A stretch of 64,000 bases of DNA from the NCBI RefSeq assembly GCF_000722705.1, contig NZ_JPFW01000008.1, positions 124,001-188,000 on the forward strand, read 5' to 3'. This DNA is from Streptococcus mitis (GTDB lineage: Bacteria > Bacillota > Bacilli > Lactobacillales > Streptococcaceae). The notes beneath the pieces were generated by a model. It was not told where the DNA came from. It saw nothing but the letters and a program-made list of their open reading frames with translations, and did not search any database. This document shows positions 35,817-49,500 of this stretch, in pieces. A program made the position numbers and the translations under genes. Within the stretch, counting starts at the first letter, position 1, and every line of letters begins with the position of its first letter.

Positions 35817-35955
35817 CTAGAAATTCCCTTTTATTATACCATATTTCAAATCATTCCGCGCCCTTGAATGAAAAAATGCTCTAAAGTCCTTTTCTTAACC
35901 CATTTTTTGAGTATTTTTTTGATTTTTTCCCATTTTTAAGGTAAAATTATGAGAT

Positions 35956-36756
35956 ATGAGAAAGAAAATTAATCCGCTTATTTTATTTGGTTTTTTTGGG
36001 ATTATGATTTTCATTTTAATCCTGAATCGTCCTCGTTTTGAGGACCATCCTATAAAAACAAAGTCAAATATCGCGCAAGTAGAAACACAAGCGTTACATA
36101 ATATAAATAAACCAGTAATTGATATGTCTGGTTGGCAGCGTCCTGAGGAAATCAATTATGATACTCTCTCCCAAAACATTTCTGGAGTTATCGTTCGTGT
36201 CCATAGTGGCGCTCAGTCTACGAAAGAAAATGATGCTTCCTTTGTTAATGGGGTTGATAAGGCCTTTAAAACCCATATCACTGAGTTTAAAAAACGAAAT
36301 GTACCCGTTGGGGTCTATGCCTATGTTGCTGGAAAAAGTGTCCAAGAAATGGAAAAGGCTGCCGAAGTATTCTATAACGCCTCTTCGCCTTACAGCCCAA
36401 GTTACTATTGGCTAGACGTGGAAGAAAAAACCATGTCTAATATGAACGAGGGTGTTGAAGCCTTCCGAGCAAAGCTAGAATCGCTGGGTGCTAAAAATAT
36501 CGGAATCTACGTCGGAGTCTACTTCATGGAAGAACATAGTATTGATACAGACAAGTTTTCATCTGTTTGGATTCCTTCCTATGGTTCTGACTCAGGATTT
36601 TACGAGGCAACTCCAAAAACTGACTTAGATTACGACATCCACCAGTACACATCTAAAGGTAAAATTGCTGGTTTTGATCACGATTTGGATATCAACGTCA
36701 TCTCTTCCTTAAAAAACAAAGAAGAAACCTTTAGAAAACTCTTTTTAAAACCTTAA
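35956..36756 (+). CDS. Membrane-anchored GH25 family lysozyme
   Basis: The 266-residue protein has a single N-terminal helix (LILFGFFGIMIFILIL) without a clear cleavage site, then a GH25 muramidase domain: VIDMSGWQRPEEI near residue 54, VGVYAYVAGK, YYWLDVEEKTM with the catalytic Asp/Glu pair near residue 153, and YDIHQYTSKGKIAGFDHDLDIN-type end. It should cut the MurNAc-GlcNAc bond outside the membrane. No choline-binding repeats are present, unlike LytC. It is divergent from glmU. Confidence 0.88.
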   Translation: MRKKINPLILFGFFGIMIFILILNRPRFEDHPIKTKSNIAQVETQALHNINKPVIDMSGWQRPEEINYDTLSQNISGVIVRVHSGAQSTKENDASFVNGVDKAFKTHITEFKKRNVPVGVYAYVAGKSVQEMEKAAEVFYNASSPYSPSYYWLDVEEKTMSNMNEGVEAFRAKLESLGAKNIGIYVGVYFMEEHSIDTDKFSSVWIPSYGSDSGFYEATPKTDLDYDIHQYTSKGKIAGFDHDLDINVISSLKNKEETFRKLFLKP

Positions 36757-36850
36757 AAGCATTTGTTCAGCATTTGCTTTTTCTTTTTATTATAGATTGT
36801 GATACAATATAGTAAGGAGTTTTTGAAATTGAAATAGTTGGAGGAAGTAT

Positions 36851-37693
36851 ATGCTCTCATGGTTAGCACGCCTTATTAAAGGGATTGTGATTGCTCTTGG
36901 ATTTATCCTACCAGGAATTTCTGGAGGAGTTCTAGCAGCAATCTTAGGAATTTATGAACGAATGATTGGCTTTCTGGCCCACCCCTTTAAAGACTTTAAA
37001 GAAAATGTTTTGTACTTTATTCCAGTTGCCATCGGTATGCTTCTGGGAATCGGCTTATTTTCCTACCCGATTGAATACCTGCTTGAAAATTATCAGGTCT
37101 TTGTCTTATGGAGCTTTGCTGGTGCCATCATTGGTACGGTTCCTAGCCTCCTCAAAGAATCAACTCGAGAATCTGATCGTGATAAGATTGATTTGGCTTG
37201 GTTCTGGACAACCTTTATTATTTCTGGACTAGGTCTCTACGCCTTAAATTTTGTTGTTGGAACCTTAAGTGCCAGCTTTCTTAACTTCGTCCTAGCAGGT
37301 GCACTACTGGCTCTTGGTGTATTGGTTCCTGGCCTAAGCCCATCAAACCTACTTTTGATTTTGGGCCTCTATGCTCCTATGTTGACTGGTTTTAAAACCT
37401 TTGACCTCTTGGGAACCTTCTTCCCGATTGGAATCGGTACAGGTGCAACTCTTATCATTTTTTCAAAATTGATGGATTATGCCTTAAACAACTACCACTC
37501 ACGTGTCTATCATTTCATCATCGGAATTGTCCTATCAAGTACCCTTTTGATCTTGATTCCAAATGCAGGAAACGCTGAAAGCATCCAATACACAGGACTT
37601 TCACTTGTTGGATATGTCATCATCGCTTTCTTCTTTGCACTGGGAATCTGGCTTGGTATTTGGATGAGCCAATTGGAGGATAAGTATAAATAA
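36851..37693 (+). CDS. DUF368 (PopT-type) undecaprenyl-phosphate translocase family protein
   Basis: The 280-residue multi-pass protein has the paired DUF368 motifs GFILPGISGGVLAAILGIYE near residue 18 and LGVLVPGLSPSNLLLILGLY-like near residue 155, plus about eight hydrophobic helices. DUF368 proteins were recently shown to recycle undecaprenyl phosphate across the membrane in other bacteria. The ATG has GGAGGAAG upstream. Its stop overlaps the start of the deacylase gene by one base. The role here is assigned from the family. Confidence 0.85.
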   Translation: MLSWLARLIKGIVIALGFILPGISGGVLAAILGIYERMIGFLAHPFKDFKENVLYFIPVAIGMLLGIGLFSYPIEYLLENYQVFVLWSFAGAIIGTVPSLLKESTRESDRDKIDLAWFWTTFIISGLGLYALNFVVGTLSASFLNFVLAGALLALGVLVPGLSPSNLLLILGLYAPMLTGFKTFDLLGTFFPIGIGTGATLIIFSKLMDYALNNYHSRVYHFIIGIVLSSTLLILIPNAGNAESIQYTGLSLVGYVIIAFFFALGIWLGIWMSQLEDKYK

Positions 37694-38175
37694 TGGCAAA
37701 AAAAGTTAAAATCAAAAAAACATTGGTGGAACAAATCCTGTCTAAAGCAGGTATCCCACATCAGGGGATTCAAATCAATGCGCTTGAAGGAGAACTTCCG
37801 CAAGGTTATGAACGAGATCAGATTTTCAAAACCTTGGCTCTTTTGGGAGATAAAACAGGACCGATTATCGGAATTGTCCCTATCACTCAACACCTGTCTG
37901 AAAAGAAACTAGCCAAAATTTCTGGTAATAAAAAAGTGAGTATGATTCCACAAAAGGACTTGGAAAAAACAACTGGTTATGTTCATGGAGCCAATAATCC
38001 CGTCGGAATTCGTCAGAAACACAATTATCCCATTTTTATCGATAAGATCGCTCTAGACTTGGATCAAATGATTGTCTCTGCTGGCGAAGTTGGTCACAGC
38101 ATTATCGTCGCTCCCCAAGATTTAGCTAGCTTTGTAAAAGCTGACTTTGCAGATATTTTGGAGGACAGTAAGTAA
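37693..38175 (+). CDS. ybaK: YbaK/EbsC-type Cys-tRNA(Pro)/aminoacyl-tRNA deacylase
   Basis: The 160-residue protein (KKTLVEQILSKAGIPHQ, VHGANNPVGIRQKHNYPIF, AGEVGHSIIVAPQDL) matches the YbaK/EbsC editing-domain family, which hydrolyses Cys-tRNA(Pro) and related mischarged tRNAs. Lys and Gly residues of the substrate pocket are present. It overlaps its neighbours by one base on each side, so the three genes from DUF368 to the phosphatase form one operon. Confidence 0.92.
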   Translation: MAKKVKIKKTLVEQILSKAGIPHQGIQINALEGELPQGYERDQIFKTLALLGDKTGPIIGIVPITQHLSEKKLAKISGNKKVSMIPQKDLEKTTGYVHGANNPVGIRQKHNYPIFIDKIALDLDQMIVSAGEVGHSIIVAPQDLASFVKADFADILEDSK

Positions 38176-38792
38176 TGAAACTCTACTTTGTCCGCCACGG
38201 TCGTACCCTCTGGAACCAGGAAGGACGCTTTCAAGGTGCTAGTGGAGATTCTCCCCTTCTTCCTGAATCCATTGAAACATTAAAACAACTAGGCCAGTAT
38301 CTCAAGGATGTTCCTTTTGATCAGATTTATTCAAGTGACTTACCTCGAGCGGTCAAATCTGCTGAAATTATCCAAAGTCAACTCCAGACCCCCTGTCCTT
38401 TAGAAAGTGTTCCTAATCTCCGTGAATGGCAGCTGGGGAAGTTGGAAGGTTTGAAAATCGTAACCTTGGAAGCTATTTACCCGCAACAAATCAAAGCTTT
38501 CCGTACGAATCTTGCTAAATTTGACACTCAAATGTTCGGAGCCGAATCCCTCTATAGCACAACACAACGGACCATCCAATTTATCAAATCACTCAAAGAT
38601 AGTCCAGCTGAGCGTATTCTAATTGTCGGCCACGGCGCCAATCTTACTGCCAGTCTTCGTACTCTACTAGGCTATAAAGAACCTCTTCTTCGTAAAGATG
38701 GCGGTCTAGCAAATGCCAGCCTGACCATTCTTGAAACCCATGATTTTGAAAGATTTACTCTCGATACGTGGAATGATACCTCCTATCAATAA
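38175..38792 (+). CDS. Histidine phosphatase family protein (phosphoglycerate mutase-like)
   Basis: The 205-residue protein has the phosphohistidine motif VRHGRTLWN at residue 5, the QIYSSDLPRAVKSAE arginine segment near residue 53, a REWQLGKLEG acid loop and a GHGANLT second histidine. It is a cofactor-dependent phosphatase of the PGM/PhoE type; the substrate is unknown. It is the last gene of the DUF368-ybaK operon, with a terminator right after. Confidence 0.9.
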   Translation: MKLYFVRHGRTLWNQEGRFQGASGDSPLLPESIETLKQLGQYLKDVPFDQIYSSDLPRAVKSAEIIQSQLQTPCPLESVPNLREWQLGKLEGLKIVTLEAIYPQQIKAFRTNLAKFDTQMFGAESLYSTTQRTIQFIKSLKDSPAERILIVGHGANLTASLRTLLGYKEPLLRKDGGLANASLTILETHDFERFTLDTWNDTSYQ

Positions 38793-38823
38793 AGAACTTG
38801 ATTTTAGCGTCAAGTTCTTTTTA
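38791..38823 (+). terminator. Terminator of the DUF368-ybaK-phosphatase operon
   Basis: AAAGAACTTG pairs with CAAGTTCTTT (38791-38800 with 38811-38820), followed by T residues. Confidence 0.85.
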
Positions 38824-38919
38824 GTTTTGAAAGATTATCCGTGAATTTCTTGCTTATTTATGATAAAATGGGAGTATCGCAAAAAATGACTCATCGTATT
38901 CAATTTTGAGTAAAACTAG

Positions 38920-40419
<1,500 letters not shown>

Positions 40420-40425
40420 GCTCTT

Positions 40426-40454
40426 ATCCTCTGGCTCTCGTCAGGGGATTTTTT
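40426..40454 (+). terminator. Terminator of lysS
   Basis: ATCCTCTG pairs with CAGGGGAT (40426-40433 with 40442-40449) and is followed by a T tract. Confidence 0.8.
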
Positions 40455-40465
40455 CATAGCCAAAG

Positions 40466-40501
40466 AAATAGACTGAAGTTTTCACCTCAGTCTATTTTTC
40501 T
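40466..40501. terminator. Terminator of the giant surface protein gene
   Basis: AAATAGACTGA mirrors TCAGTCTATTT around a 10-base loop, with T and A runs on both sides. It serves the minus-strand surface gene and may back up lysS. Confidence 0.8.
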
Positions 40502-40531
40502 ATTGGACTTTAGAAAGGGAGTTTTTCTTTC

Positions 40532-43500
40532 TTAGTCTTCTTTTTTCTTACGAGCTACGAGTCCGAATGCACCCAACATTCCAAGAAGTCCAAGACTAGC
40601 TAGACCAGCCTTATCCTCTGTACCAGTATTTGGTAATTCCTTCTTATTATTGGATACGGTTGTTTCAGCTACTTGTTTAGAATCCTGAACTGGAGTAGCT
40701 ACTGGTTTTTCTGGACTTGTAGGAGTCTCAGGAGAGCTTGGTTGCTCTTGATTGATTGGTTTGTTCACTTTCTTATAGTGATGTAGGGTATTTCCTTTAG
40801 CATCCGTTGTTGAATGACTATATTCATATCCTTCCAACTCTATTGGATTGTGTTTTCCTTCTTTATCTGAAGTAATTCGGTTACCATTTTCATCAAGATA
40901 TTCCGTTACAATCTGAACAGTTGAACCACCATTTTGAGCAATGAATCCTCCACCATTTTGTGATTTAGGCGTTACTGTTACAGGAACTTCCACTGTAATA
41001 ATACGACCGTCAGGTAATTTAACTTTTACCTTAACAACTGGTTTTGTTCCTGGTGTTTCTGTTGTTGGAATTTCTCCTACCTCAACAATTTCCCATCCTT
41101 CTGGTAAACCTGCTTTCTTAATAACATCCTCTTTCGTAATTGGTGTTCCAACTTCCACTACAATAGGAGTTACTTTCGGTGTTACGATGATTGGTACTTC
41201 TACTTCAACAATTTCTCCAGTTGGAACTTTAATCTTCACTTTAACGCTTGGTTTCACTCCAGCTGGAATTGTTGTTGGAATTTCTCCTACTTCAATAATT
41301 TCCCATCCTGGTTCTTTTGGAAGATCGATATGTCCTTTCACATCGTCTGGTGTGATTGGAGTTCCTTGTGGTACAACAATTTGTCTTACAGTTGGCGTTA
41401 CGATGACTGGTACTTCTACTGTAATCTTACGTCCATCTGGTAATTCGATTTCCACTGGAACAACTGGTTTTGTTCCAGGTGTAGTTGTTGTTGGAATTTC
41501 TCCTACTTTTGTTACAGTCCATCCTTTAGGTAATTCGATATGTTTCTTAACATCTTCTGGCGTAACTGGTGTTCCTACTGAAACTACTACAGGTGTTACT
41601 TTCGGTGTTACGATTACTGGAATATTTACCGTTACTCGAATTCCATTTGGTAATTCAATCACTACTGGAATACTTGGTCTTTCGCCTGGAACATCTGTTG
41701 TAGGTTTTTCACCAATAGAAATAACTTTTACTCCTTTTGGAATATGTTTTTCAACATCTTCAGTAGTAATTGGATCTCCCTCTTTTTTAACAATGTCTTC
41801 AATAGGTGTAACATTTACAGGGATTTCTACAGTCACTACTTTACCATTTGGTAATGTGATCGTTACTTTCACTGGTTCTTTCTTACCTGGCGTTGTTAAG
41901 TCTGGTAAGTCTCCTACCTTGGCTGTTGCTCCTTCTGGCACTTTGATTTGTTTCAAGATATCTTCTGGAGTCAATTTATCTTTCGTTACTGGTGTTTCAA
42001 TTGGTGTAATTGGCGTTACATTCACTGGTACTTCTACCGTAACTACTTTGCCATTTGGTAATGTAATTGTTACTTTAACTGGTTCCTTCTTACCTGGTGT
42101 TGTTAAATCTGGAATATTTTCAACATTAGTAACCTTACCACCTTCTGGAATCGTAATTCCTTTAGTGTAATCGTCTTTAGTTAAAGGAGTGTTTGTTACT
42201 GGTGTTTCGATTTCCTTAACTGGAGTTACAGTTACTGGTACATCTACTGTATAAGATTTACCGTTTGGTAATGTAATCGTTACTTTAACTGGATCCTTCT
42301 TACCTGGTGTTGTTAAATCTGGAATATTTTCAACCTTAGTAATTTCACCACCATCTGGGATTTTAATTCCTCTTGTATAATCATCTTGAGTTAAAGGAGT
42401 GTTTGTTACTGGTGTTTCAATCGGTGTTGGTTTTGTTTCAACTACTTTAATAGTAGCTGGAACTTCAACTAACACTTTTCCATCTTTATCTTTTACAACT
42501 ACAGTAACTGGTTTATCACCTGGAGTTGATCCATCATATGCTTCCGTTTTTCCTTCTGGAATCTTGTATTCGAATGTTGAACCTGCTGGATAATCACCTG
42601 GTGTGATACTATCTTCAGCTTTTGGTTTATCCTTATCTTCAGCATTCACTGGAGTTAATTGTTCTTTTCCTTGAACAACTTTAATTTTCGCTGGAACTTC
42701 AACAATTGGATCTCCATCTGAATCTTTCACAACTACAGTAACATCTTTATCACCTGGTGTTGAACCATCGTAGGCTTCTGTTTTTCCTTCTGGAGTCTTG
42801 TACTCAAATGTTGAGCCTGCTGGATAATCATCTGGTGTAATGCTATCTTGTGGTTTTGGTTTCTTATCACCTTCAGCATTCACTGGAACATACTGTGTCT
42901 TAGGTTCTACAACAACAATCTTAGCTGGAATTTCTGTAATTGGTTGTCCATTTAACTTCGCTACAACTGTTACATCTTTTTCTCCTGGTGTTGTTGTATC
43001 TACTGGGGTGTTATCTTTATATTCAAATGTTGTTCCAGTTGGGAAATCATTTGGATTAATATTTTCTTTTGGATCTGGCTGTTTCTTAGCTGGATCTACT
43101 GGAACATATTTAGGATAACTTTCAACTACACGAACTGTCGATGGCACTTCAACTAATACTTTTCCATCTTTATCTTTTACAACTACTGTAACTGGTTTAT
43201 CCCCTGGTGTAGATGTATCTACTTCTTCTTTATACTCAAATGTCGCATCATCTGGGTAATCATTCGGATCAATACTATCTTCAGGAGATGGCTGTTTCTT
43301 ACCTTCATCCACTGGAACGATTTGTGGATTTCCTTGAACAACCTTCACTTTTGTTGGTACTTCTACAAGTTTATCTTCTCCATTTTTCGCAACGACAACT
43401 ACATCTTTTTCTCCTGGTGTAGTCGTATCTACTGGAGTTTTGTACTCAAATGTTGTGCCATCTGGGTATTGTTCTGGATCAATACTCTTAGATGCATCTG

Positions 43501-46500
43501 GTTGTGGCTTGCTTGGATCTGCTACTACGTATTGTGTCTTAGGATCTACAACTACTACTTTTGCAGGAACTTCTGCAATTGGTTGACCATTTAGCTTAGC
43601 AACAACTGTCACATCTTTTTCACCTGCAGTTGTTGTATCTACTGGTGTTTTGTACTCAAATGTTGTACCGTCTGGATATTCTCCTGGTGTAACACTATCT
43701 TTCGCTTCTGGTTGTTTCTTAGCTGGATCTGCTACAACAAATTGCGGAGTGCTACCTACAACACGTACTGTAGATGGTACTTCGACGATTGTGTTTCCTT
43801 GTGGGTCAAGCACTTCAACAACCACGTTCTTATCTCCAGTTGTTGTTACATCGATTGGACTTGTTTGTCCATCTGGAGTTTTGTATCTAAATCTAGAACC
43901 TTCTGGATAATCTTCTTTATCAATACTCTTCTCTGGATCTGGAAGAACATCGTTTGTTTCTTTAACTGGGACGATTTGTGGTACACCTTCAACTACTGTA
44001 ACTGGCACTTTAACCGTTGTAGTTTTGTCTTGACCATCTACAGTGTATTTAACAGTCACATCCACTTCAGTATCTTCTGTCAAGTCTGGAACTGTTATTG
44101 TAGCTGTTTCATCAACTGTAACTGTTGCACCTTGAGGTAATTTACCTTTAAATGTTGCATCTTCGATTGATTTTTTCGCTTGAGCAAGTACTTTTTCTTT
44201 TGCTTTTTCTTTATCACCATTTTTAGGAACAAGAATTTCATCAGCTTCTGGTTTTGGTAATACTGTTACTGGAACACTTACAGTTTCTGTTAATTTACCA
44301 TTGTCATATGTTACTGGTACGTCAACTTTTACATCGGTTGCTCCTGCTTTTCCTGTTGTTTCTGGTAATGTTGTTGGTTCACCTTTTGTACCATCTGTTC
44401 CTGTTGTTACGGCTTCTTTGGCTTGTTCAGCTGTTGGTGTTTCGCCTTCGAACACGACGATTTTACTTGGTGTTGAGCTTACGACTGTTACTGGGACTGA
44501 AATAGTATCTTCTGCTACTACTGTACCTGTTGCATCTTTATATTGTACTTTTACTGCTACATTACCTTTATCACCATTAGAAGTTGTTGCTGGTACAGTA
44601 TATGTTTGATTTGGATCTAATTCTGCTGTAACTCCTGATGGTAATGCTAATTTACCTAGTGCAGCTTGTGCTTTTTCTTTTACAGCTGTTGTTAGGTTGT
44701 CACCAGTTGTATCTTTTAATGTGATTACTTTTTCTGGTGTTGCTTTTGGCAATACTTCTACTGGAACGTTTACAGTTTCTGTTCCATTTGAGTATGTTAC
44801 TGTTGTTGTCGCAGTTACATCTTTTGCTCCTACTTTACCTGTTGTTTCTGGTAAATCAGTTTCTGTTGGTGTTCCTACCGTTCCTCCAGTATCTGGTGTT
44901 ACGGCATTCTTAACTTTCTCTGCATCTGGTTTTGTTCCTTCTACAGTGTATACTGTTTTCGGTTCTGAACCTAATACATTGATTGTTACTGGTACTGTTG
45001 TATTGTATGTTTTTCCATCTACTGTATATGTTGCTGGAACGTTTACAACACCCTTATTGGTACCTTTTTCATTTGTTAGAGTTTCTGCTACAGCTTCTGT
45101 TATATTACCGACTGTCACTGTTGCTCCTGTAGGTAATTTTCCTGTGAAGTCTGTCGCTGCTACTAATGCTGTTGCTTTTGCTTTCGCTACTTCTTTGACT
45201 TTATCAACAGTTGAACCTTTTGGTACATCAGCTTCACCAGTTGCTTTTGGTAATACTGTTACTGGAACGCTTACTGTTTCTGTCAACTTACCATTGTCAT
45301 ATGTTACTGGTACGTCAACTTTTACATCGGTTGCTCCTGCTTTTCCTGTTGTTTCTGGTAATGTTGTTGGTTCACCTTTTGTACCATCTGTTCCTGTTGT
45401 TACGGCTTCTTTGGCTTGTTCAGCTGTTGGTGTTTCGCCTTCGAACACGACGATTTTACTTGGTGTTGAGCTTACGACTGTTACTGGGACTGAAATAGTA
45501 TCTTCTGCTACTACTGTACCTGTGCTGTCTTTGTATTGTACTTTTACTGGTACTGCTGTTTTATCACCATTAGAATCTGTTGCTGGAACAGCATAATTTT
45601 GATTTGGAACTAATTCTACTGTAACTCCTGTTGGTAGTGTTAGTTTACCTAGTGCAGCTTGTGCTTTTTCTTTCACTGCTGTTGTTAGGTTGTCACTAGT
45701 TGTGTCTTTTAATGTTGTTACTTTCTCTGGTGTTGCTTTTGGTAATACTTCGACTGGTACTTTTACAGTTTCATCTCCTGTTGGATATGTTACTGTTGTA
45801 GTTGCAGTTACATCTTTTGCTCCTGCTTTACCTGTTGTTTCTGGTAAAGCACTTTCTGTTGGAGCATTAGCTGTTCCTCCAGTATCTGGTGTTACGGCAT
45901 TCTTAACTTTCTCTGCATCTGGTTTTGTTCCTTCTAACGTGTAAACTGTTTTTGCTTCTGAACCTAATACGTTAACTGTAATTTCTGCATCTTTTGTATA
46001 AGTTTTTCCATCTACTGTGTAAGTTACTGGAACTTTAACGATTCCTTTATTCGTTCCTTTTTCTGCAGTCATTGTTGCTAAAACTTCTTCTGTAATTTCG
46101 CCAACCACTACATCTTTAGAACCTTCTGGTAATTTTGCTTTGAATTCAGCGGATGTTGCTACTTCCGTCGCTTTTGCTTTTGTAACTTCTTTTACTTTAT
46201 CTACTGTTGAACCTTTTGGTACTTCTACTTCACCAGTTGCTGTTGGTAAGACTACGACTGGGACTACTACTCTTTCCGATAACTCACCATTATTATATGT
46301 TACCGGAATGGCAACTTCTTTCGTACCTGGTTCAGCTGTAATATTAGCTGTTAAAAGCGGTTCTCCTTTAGTTCCATTTGTTCCCGGTGTTACAGCTGCT
46401 TTTACTTCTTCATCTGTTAACTCATCATCTTCAAACTTAACAATTTTATTTACTGTAGATCCTATCACCGTTACTGGAACTTCAACTTCTCTAGTTTCAA

Positions 46501-49500
46501 CAACATTATTATTAGCATCTTTGTATTCTACTACTACTTTTGCTGGAGTTTGGTCACCTATTGTAGTTGTTCCTGGAAGAGTTCCTGCTTTTACTTCTTT
46601 AATCGATACAGTAACTCCCGTAGGAATTTTATCTGTGGCAATTGCTTTAGCTGCTTCTTTCGCTTTTTCTTTTACTACATTTTCTAAGTTAGTACTATCT
46701 TTTAGTACTGTTACTCCTGTTGGTGTTACTTTTGGTAAGACTACAACATCCACTTTTGTTTCTACTTGAATTGTTTCAGTATCTTTTGTGTACGTAACTG
46801 TTGCAGGAGTTGGCAATGTTTGCCCAGCTTTACCTGTAGTCGTTGGAATATCTGTAATATCATTTTTACTTGGAGTAAATCCATCTACAGTTGTAGGGTT
46901 TACTTTTCCTTTTAATTCATCATTAGTAACAGTATCATCTTCTACTTTATATAATTTATTTGTTTCTTGATCTTTTACTGTAATCACGTAGGTCGTTGAA
47001 GCTACCGCCGTATTATCATTTTCATTTGTTCCTGTTGCTGTATCTGAATCTGCAGTAACTTTATTTCCATTACTGTCTTTTACATCTACTTTAACAGTGT
47101 ACTCTCCTGTTTCTGTTAATTTCACCGCTGCTGCATCTGAAACACTAGTATATTCTGTTACCTTCCCTGAAGGAGCTGTTAATGTTACTTTTGTAACTGT
47201 TGTTTCCTTTTTATTTGGAGCAGTTGTCGCATCATCTTCTCTATCTGTAATCGTTACTGTAGCTGATTTTTGTTTTACTAAATCTACTGTTGCACCTTTT
47301 ACAGTTGTATAAGAAGTCGAATGCACTGTCGGAGCATCATTTAATACAGACGCTTTATCTGAACTTTCTGCATAAACTGCATCGACTGTTCCATTGAATC
47401 CTGATGAAGTAGAAATTGTCCATTTATCTCCAGTTTTCGTTGCTGTTACAGTTGAGTTATCATCTGCAGTCCATTTATTTAGTCCTTTGTCGTATTTTAC
47501 AGTTACGATCATTCCTTTGTTCGTATCATTAGCTGACTCCGCTGCACTATTTGCTGCATTTTCTTTGTTATAAGTTGTTAATGTACGAGTAGGATCGCTA
47601 ACAGCTGTTACTTTCCCTTCTGCATTTAAGGTACGAGTATATTCATAAACATTGAATATTGTTTCACCGTTTTTATCAACATCAACGTATAGGTCACGTT
47701 TTAACCATGTTGTTGTACCGTCACTATTAACCGTCTTCTTCTCAGCGATTTCTGCTGGTAAATCCCAACGACCTGTAGTCTTATTGAACGTTGCTGTTAC
47801 ATTTTCTCCAAGTTTAGTTTTTAAAGCTACTTCTGCTCTTGTAAATGTTGCTGTTACATTTTCACTACTTGCAGTTACCTTAATATTATCCGTAGCTGCT
47901 TTAGCTGTTGCAGTTGGAAGTACTTTTAGATTGAAAGTTTCGCCAACTGTACCGATTTCATCATTAACATTTACAGCTGTATTTGTAGTTTCTGTAACAA
48001 CCCATTTCCCATCTTTTGCAACAACTTTTGTATTTGTGCCATCTGGTAATGTAATCGTAGCTTCTGAAGCACCTCTTGAAATTGTAATTGGTACTTCTTT
48101 ATCATATGCATGTACATTTTTCACAGATACTGCAGGTGAAATTTTAAAGGTAGCATGTGCATATGCTTCATTCGCATTCGTTTCTTTATAGTCTCGTGCA
48201 TAAATTGAGACACGGTAAATCCCTGCTTCAGTCGGTGTCCCTTTAAATCCATTTTTATTTCGTTCAGTCATGTCATTTGAGGCAATTGTGAAACCGACAC
48301 CAGGAATTTTAGTGTCATCCCCTGTTAAATCTGTAACAGTACTAGCGCCTGCCCCTGTAGTTCCAGTAATTTTCACTCCAGAAACACCAAGAATTGCACG
48401 TCCCACAGTTTCTCTAATCGTTGCTGTACGGTTAAGAGGATTTCCATTTTCATCCGTTAAACTATAAGGAATATTTCTACCATTTGGTGCACCGGCATGG
48501 GAAGCTCCAGCATCTCTATATTCTACTGGTACTACAAGTTCTTCTCCTACTTTACCTTCTTTAACGGCATCGTTAATTTCTAACGTAGGTGGCGTCCCAT
48601 CTTTCCATGCTGTACCACCGTATCTATGTAGATCTAACGGAATTCTTACATTTTTTCCAGTTTTGGTATTAGTAAAAGTAACTGTCGCCACTAGTTTTTG
48701 ATAGTTAAATGGACTACTATGCGTTACAACCCCTTGTATACTATCCGATTGTTTATCATATACTAATCCCCCAGGCATATTTGATACTGTAAAATCAGAA
48801 ACAGTCCAACCTGCCGCTTTCGCTTCTTCTGTTACTTCAATACGTTTACTTGCATCTTTGACGTAAACTTTATCAATTCCTTGTTCATAACCAAGTTTAT
48901 AAATACTTGATAATAAATATTCGTACGGTCCACCACCAAAGTAAGTAGAAGCAGCTGAACTTTGAATTCTTGTATTATTATATTTCAATTTTCCACGCCA
49001 AAGAGGAGCTTCTTCAATAATTTTTTGTACTTCTTCTGCAGGAAGTTTCAATCCGTAGTCAACACGTGCCTTGACATCACTTGGTTGCAACTCAAATGTA
49101 AAGTTAGATGGTCCAGGTGTAACACGCGTACCTGCTCTTTGATCAGAAAACACTCTGAATTGTAATCCTTCAGCATTCGCTTTTTGTTCCGCTGAGTCTA
49201 CCCCTAGTGTTCCTGATCCAGATTGGACACCAAACGGCATTTTATACGTATCCCAACCTGTAAAGTTTTCTCGTGATACTGCACTTGTACTACCTATAAT
49301 ATTTTTCGCAGTTGGTTGCGCTGGCGTTGTTGGTGTCAACTCATCATTTGTTACAGTTGTTGTACCACCATTACCTGATGTATCCGCTCTAAACCCACTT
49401 TCCCCATTACTTGGGATAGCTTGACCATTTCTAGGATCTTGGTTTTTATTTACTTTCTCTTCTGTTGCTTCTGATTTGATACTGTTTAAAATGACAAGGC

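Noticed and set aside
40941-42170. 409-codon plus-strand ORF opposite the giant surface protein, and several others at 44.7-48.2 kb
   Set aside because: They are antisense shadows of a Val/Thr/Pro-rich repetitive gene whose codon bias removes stops on the other strand. There are no ribosome sites and no family resemblance.
42440-43990. Regular DNA repeats considered as CRISPR
   Set aside because: Units are coding, in frame, about 75 codons long and diverged. There are no short spacers and no cas genes. No CRISPR array was seen anywhere in the window.
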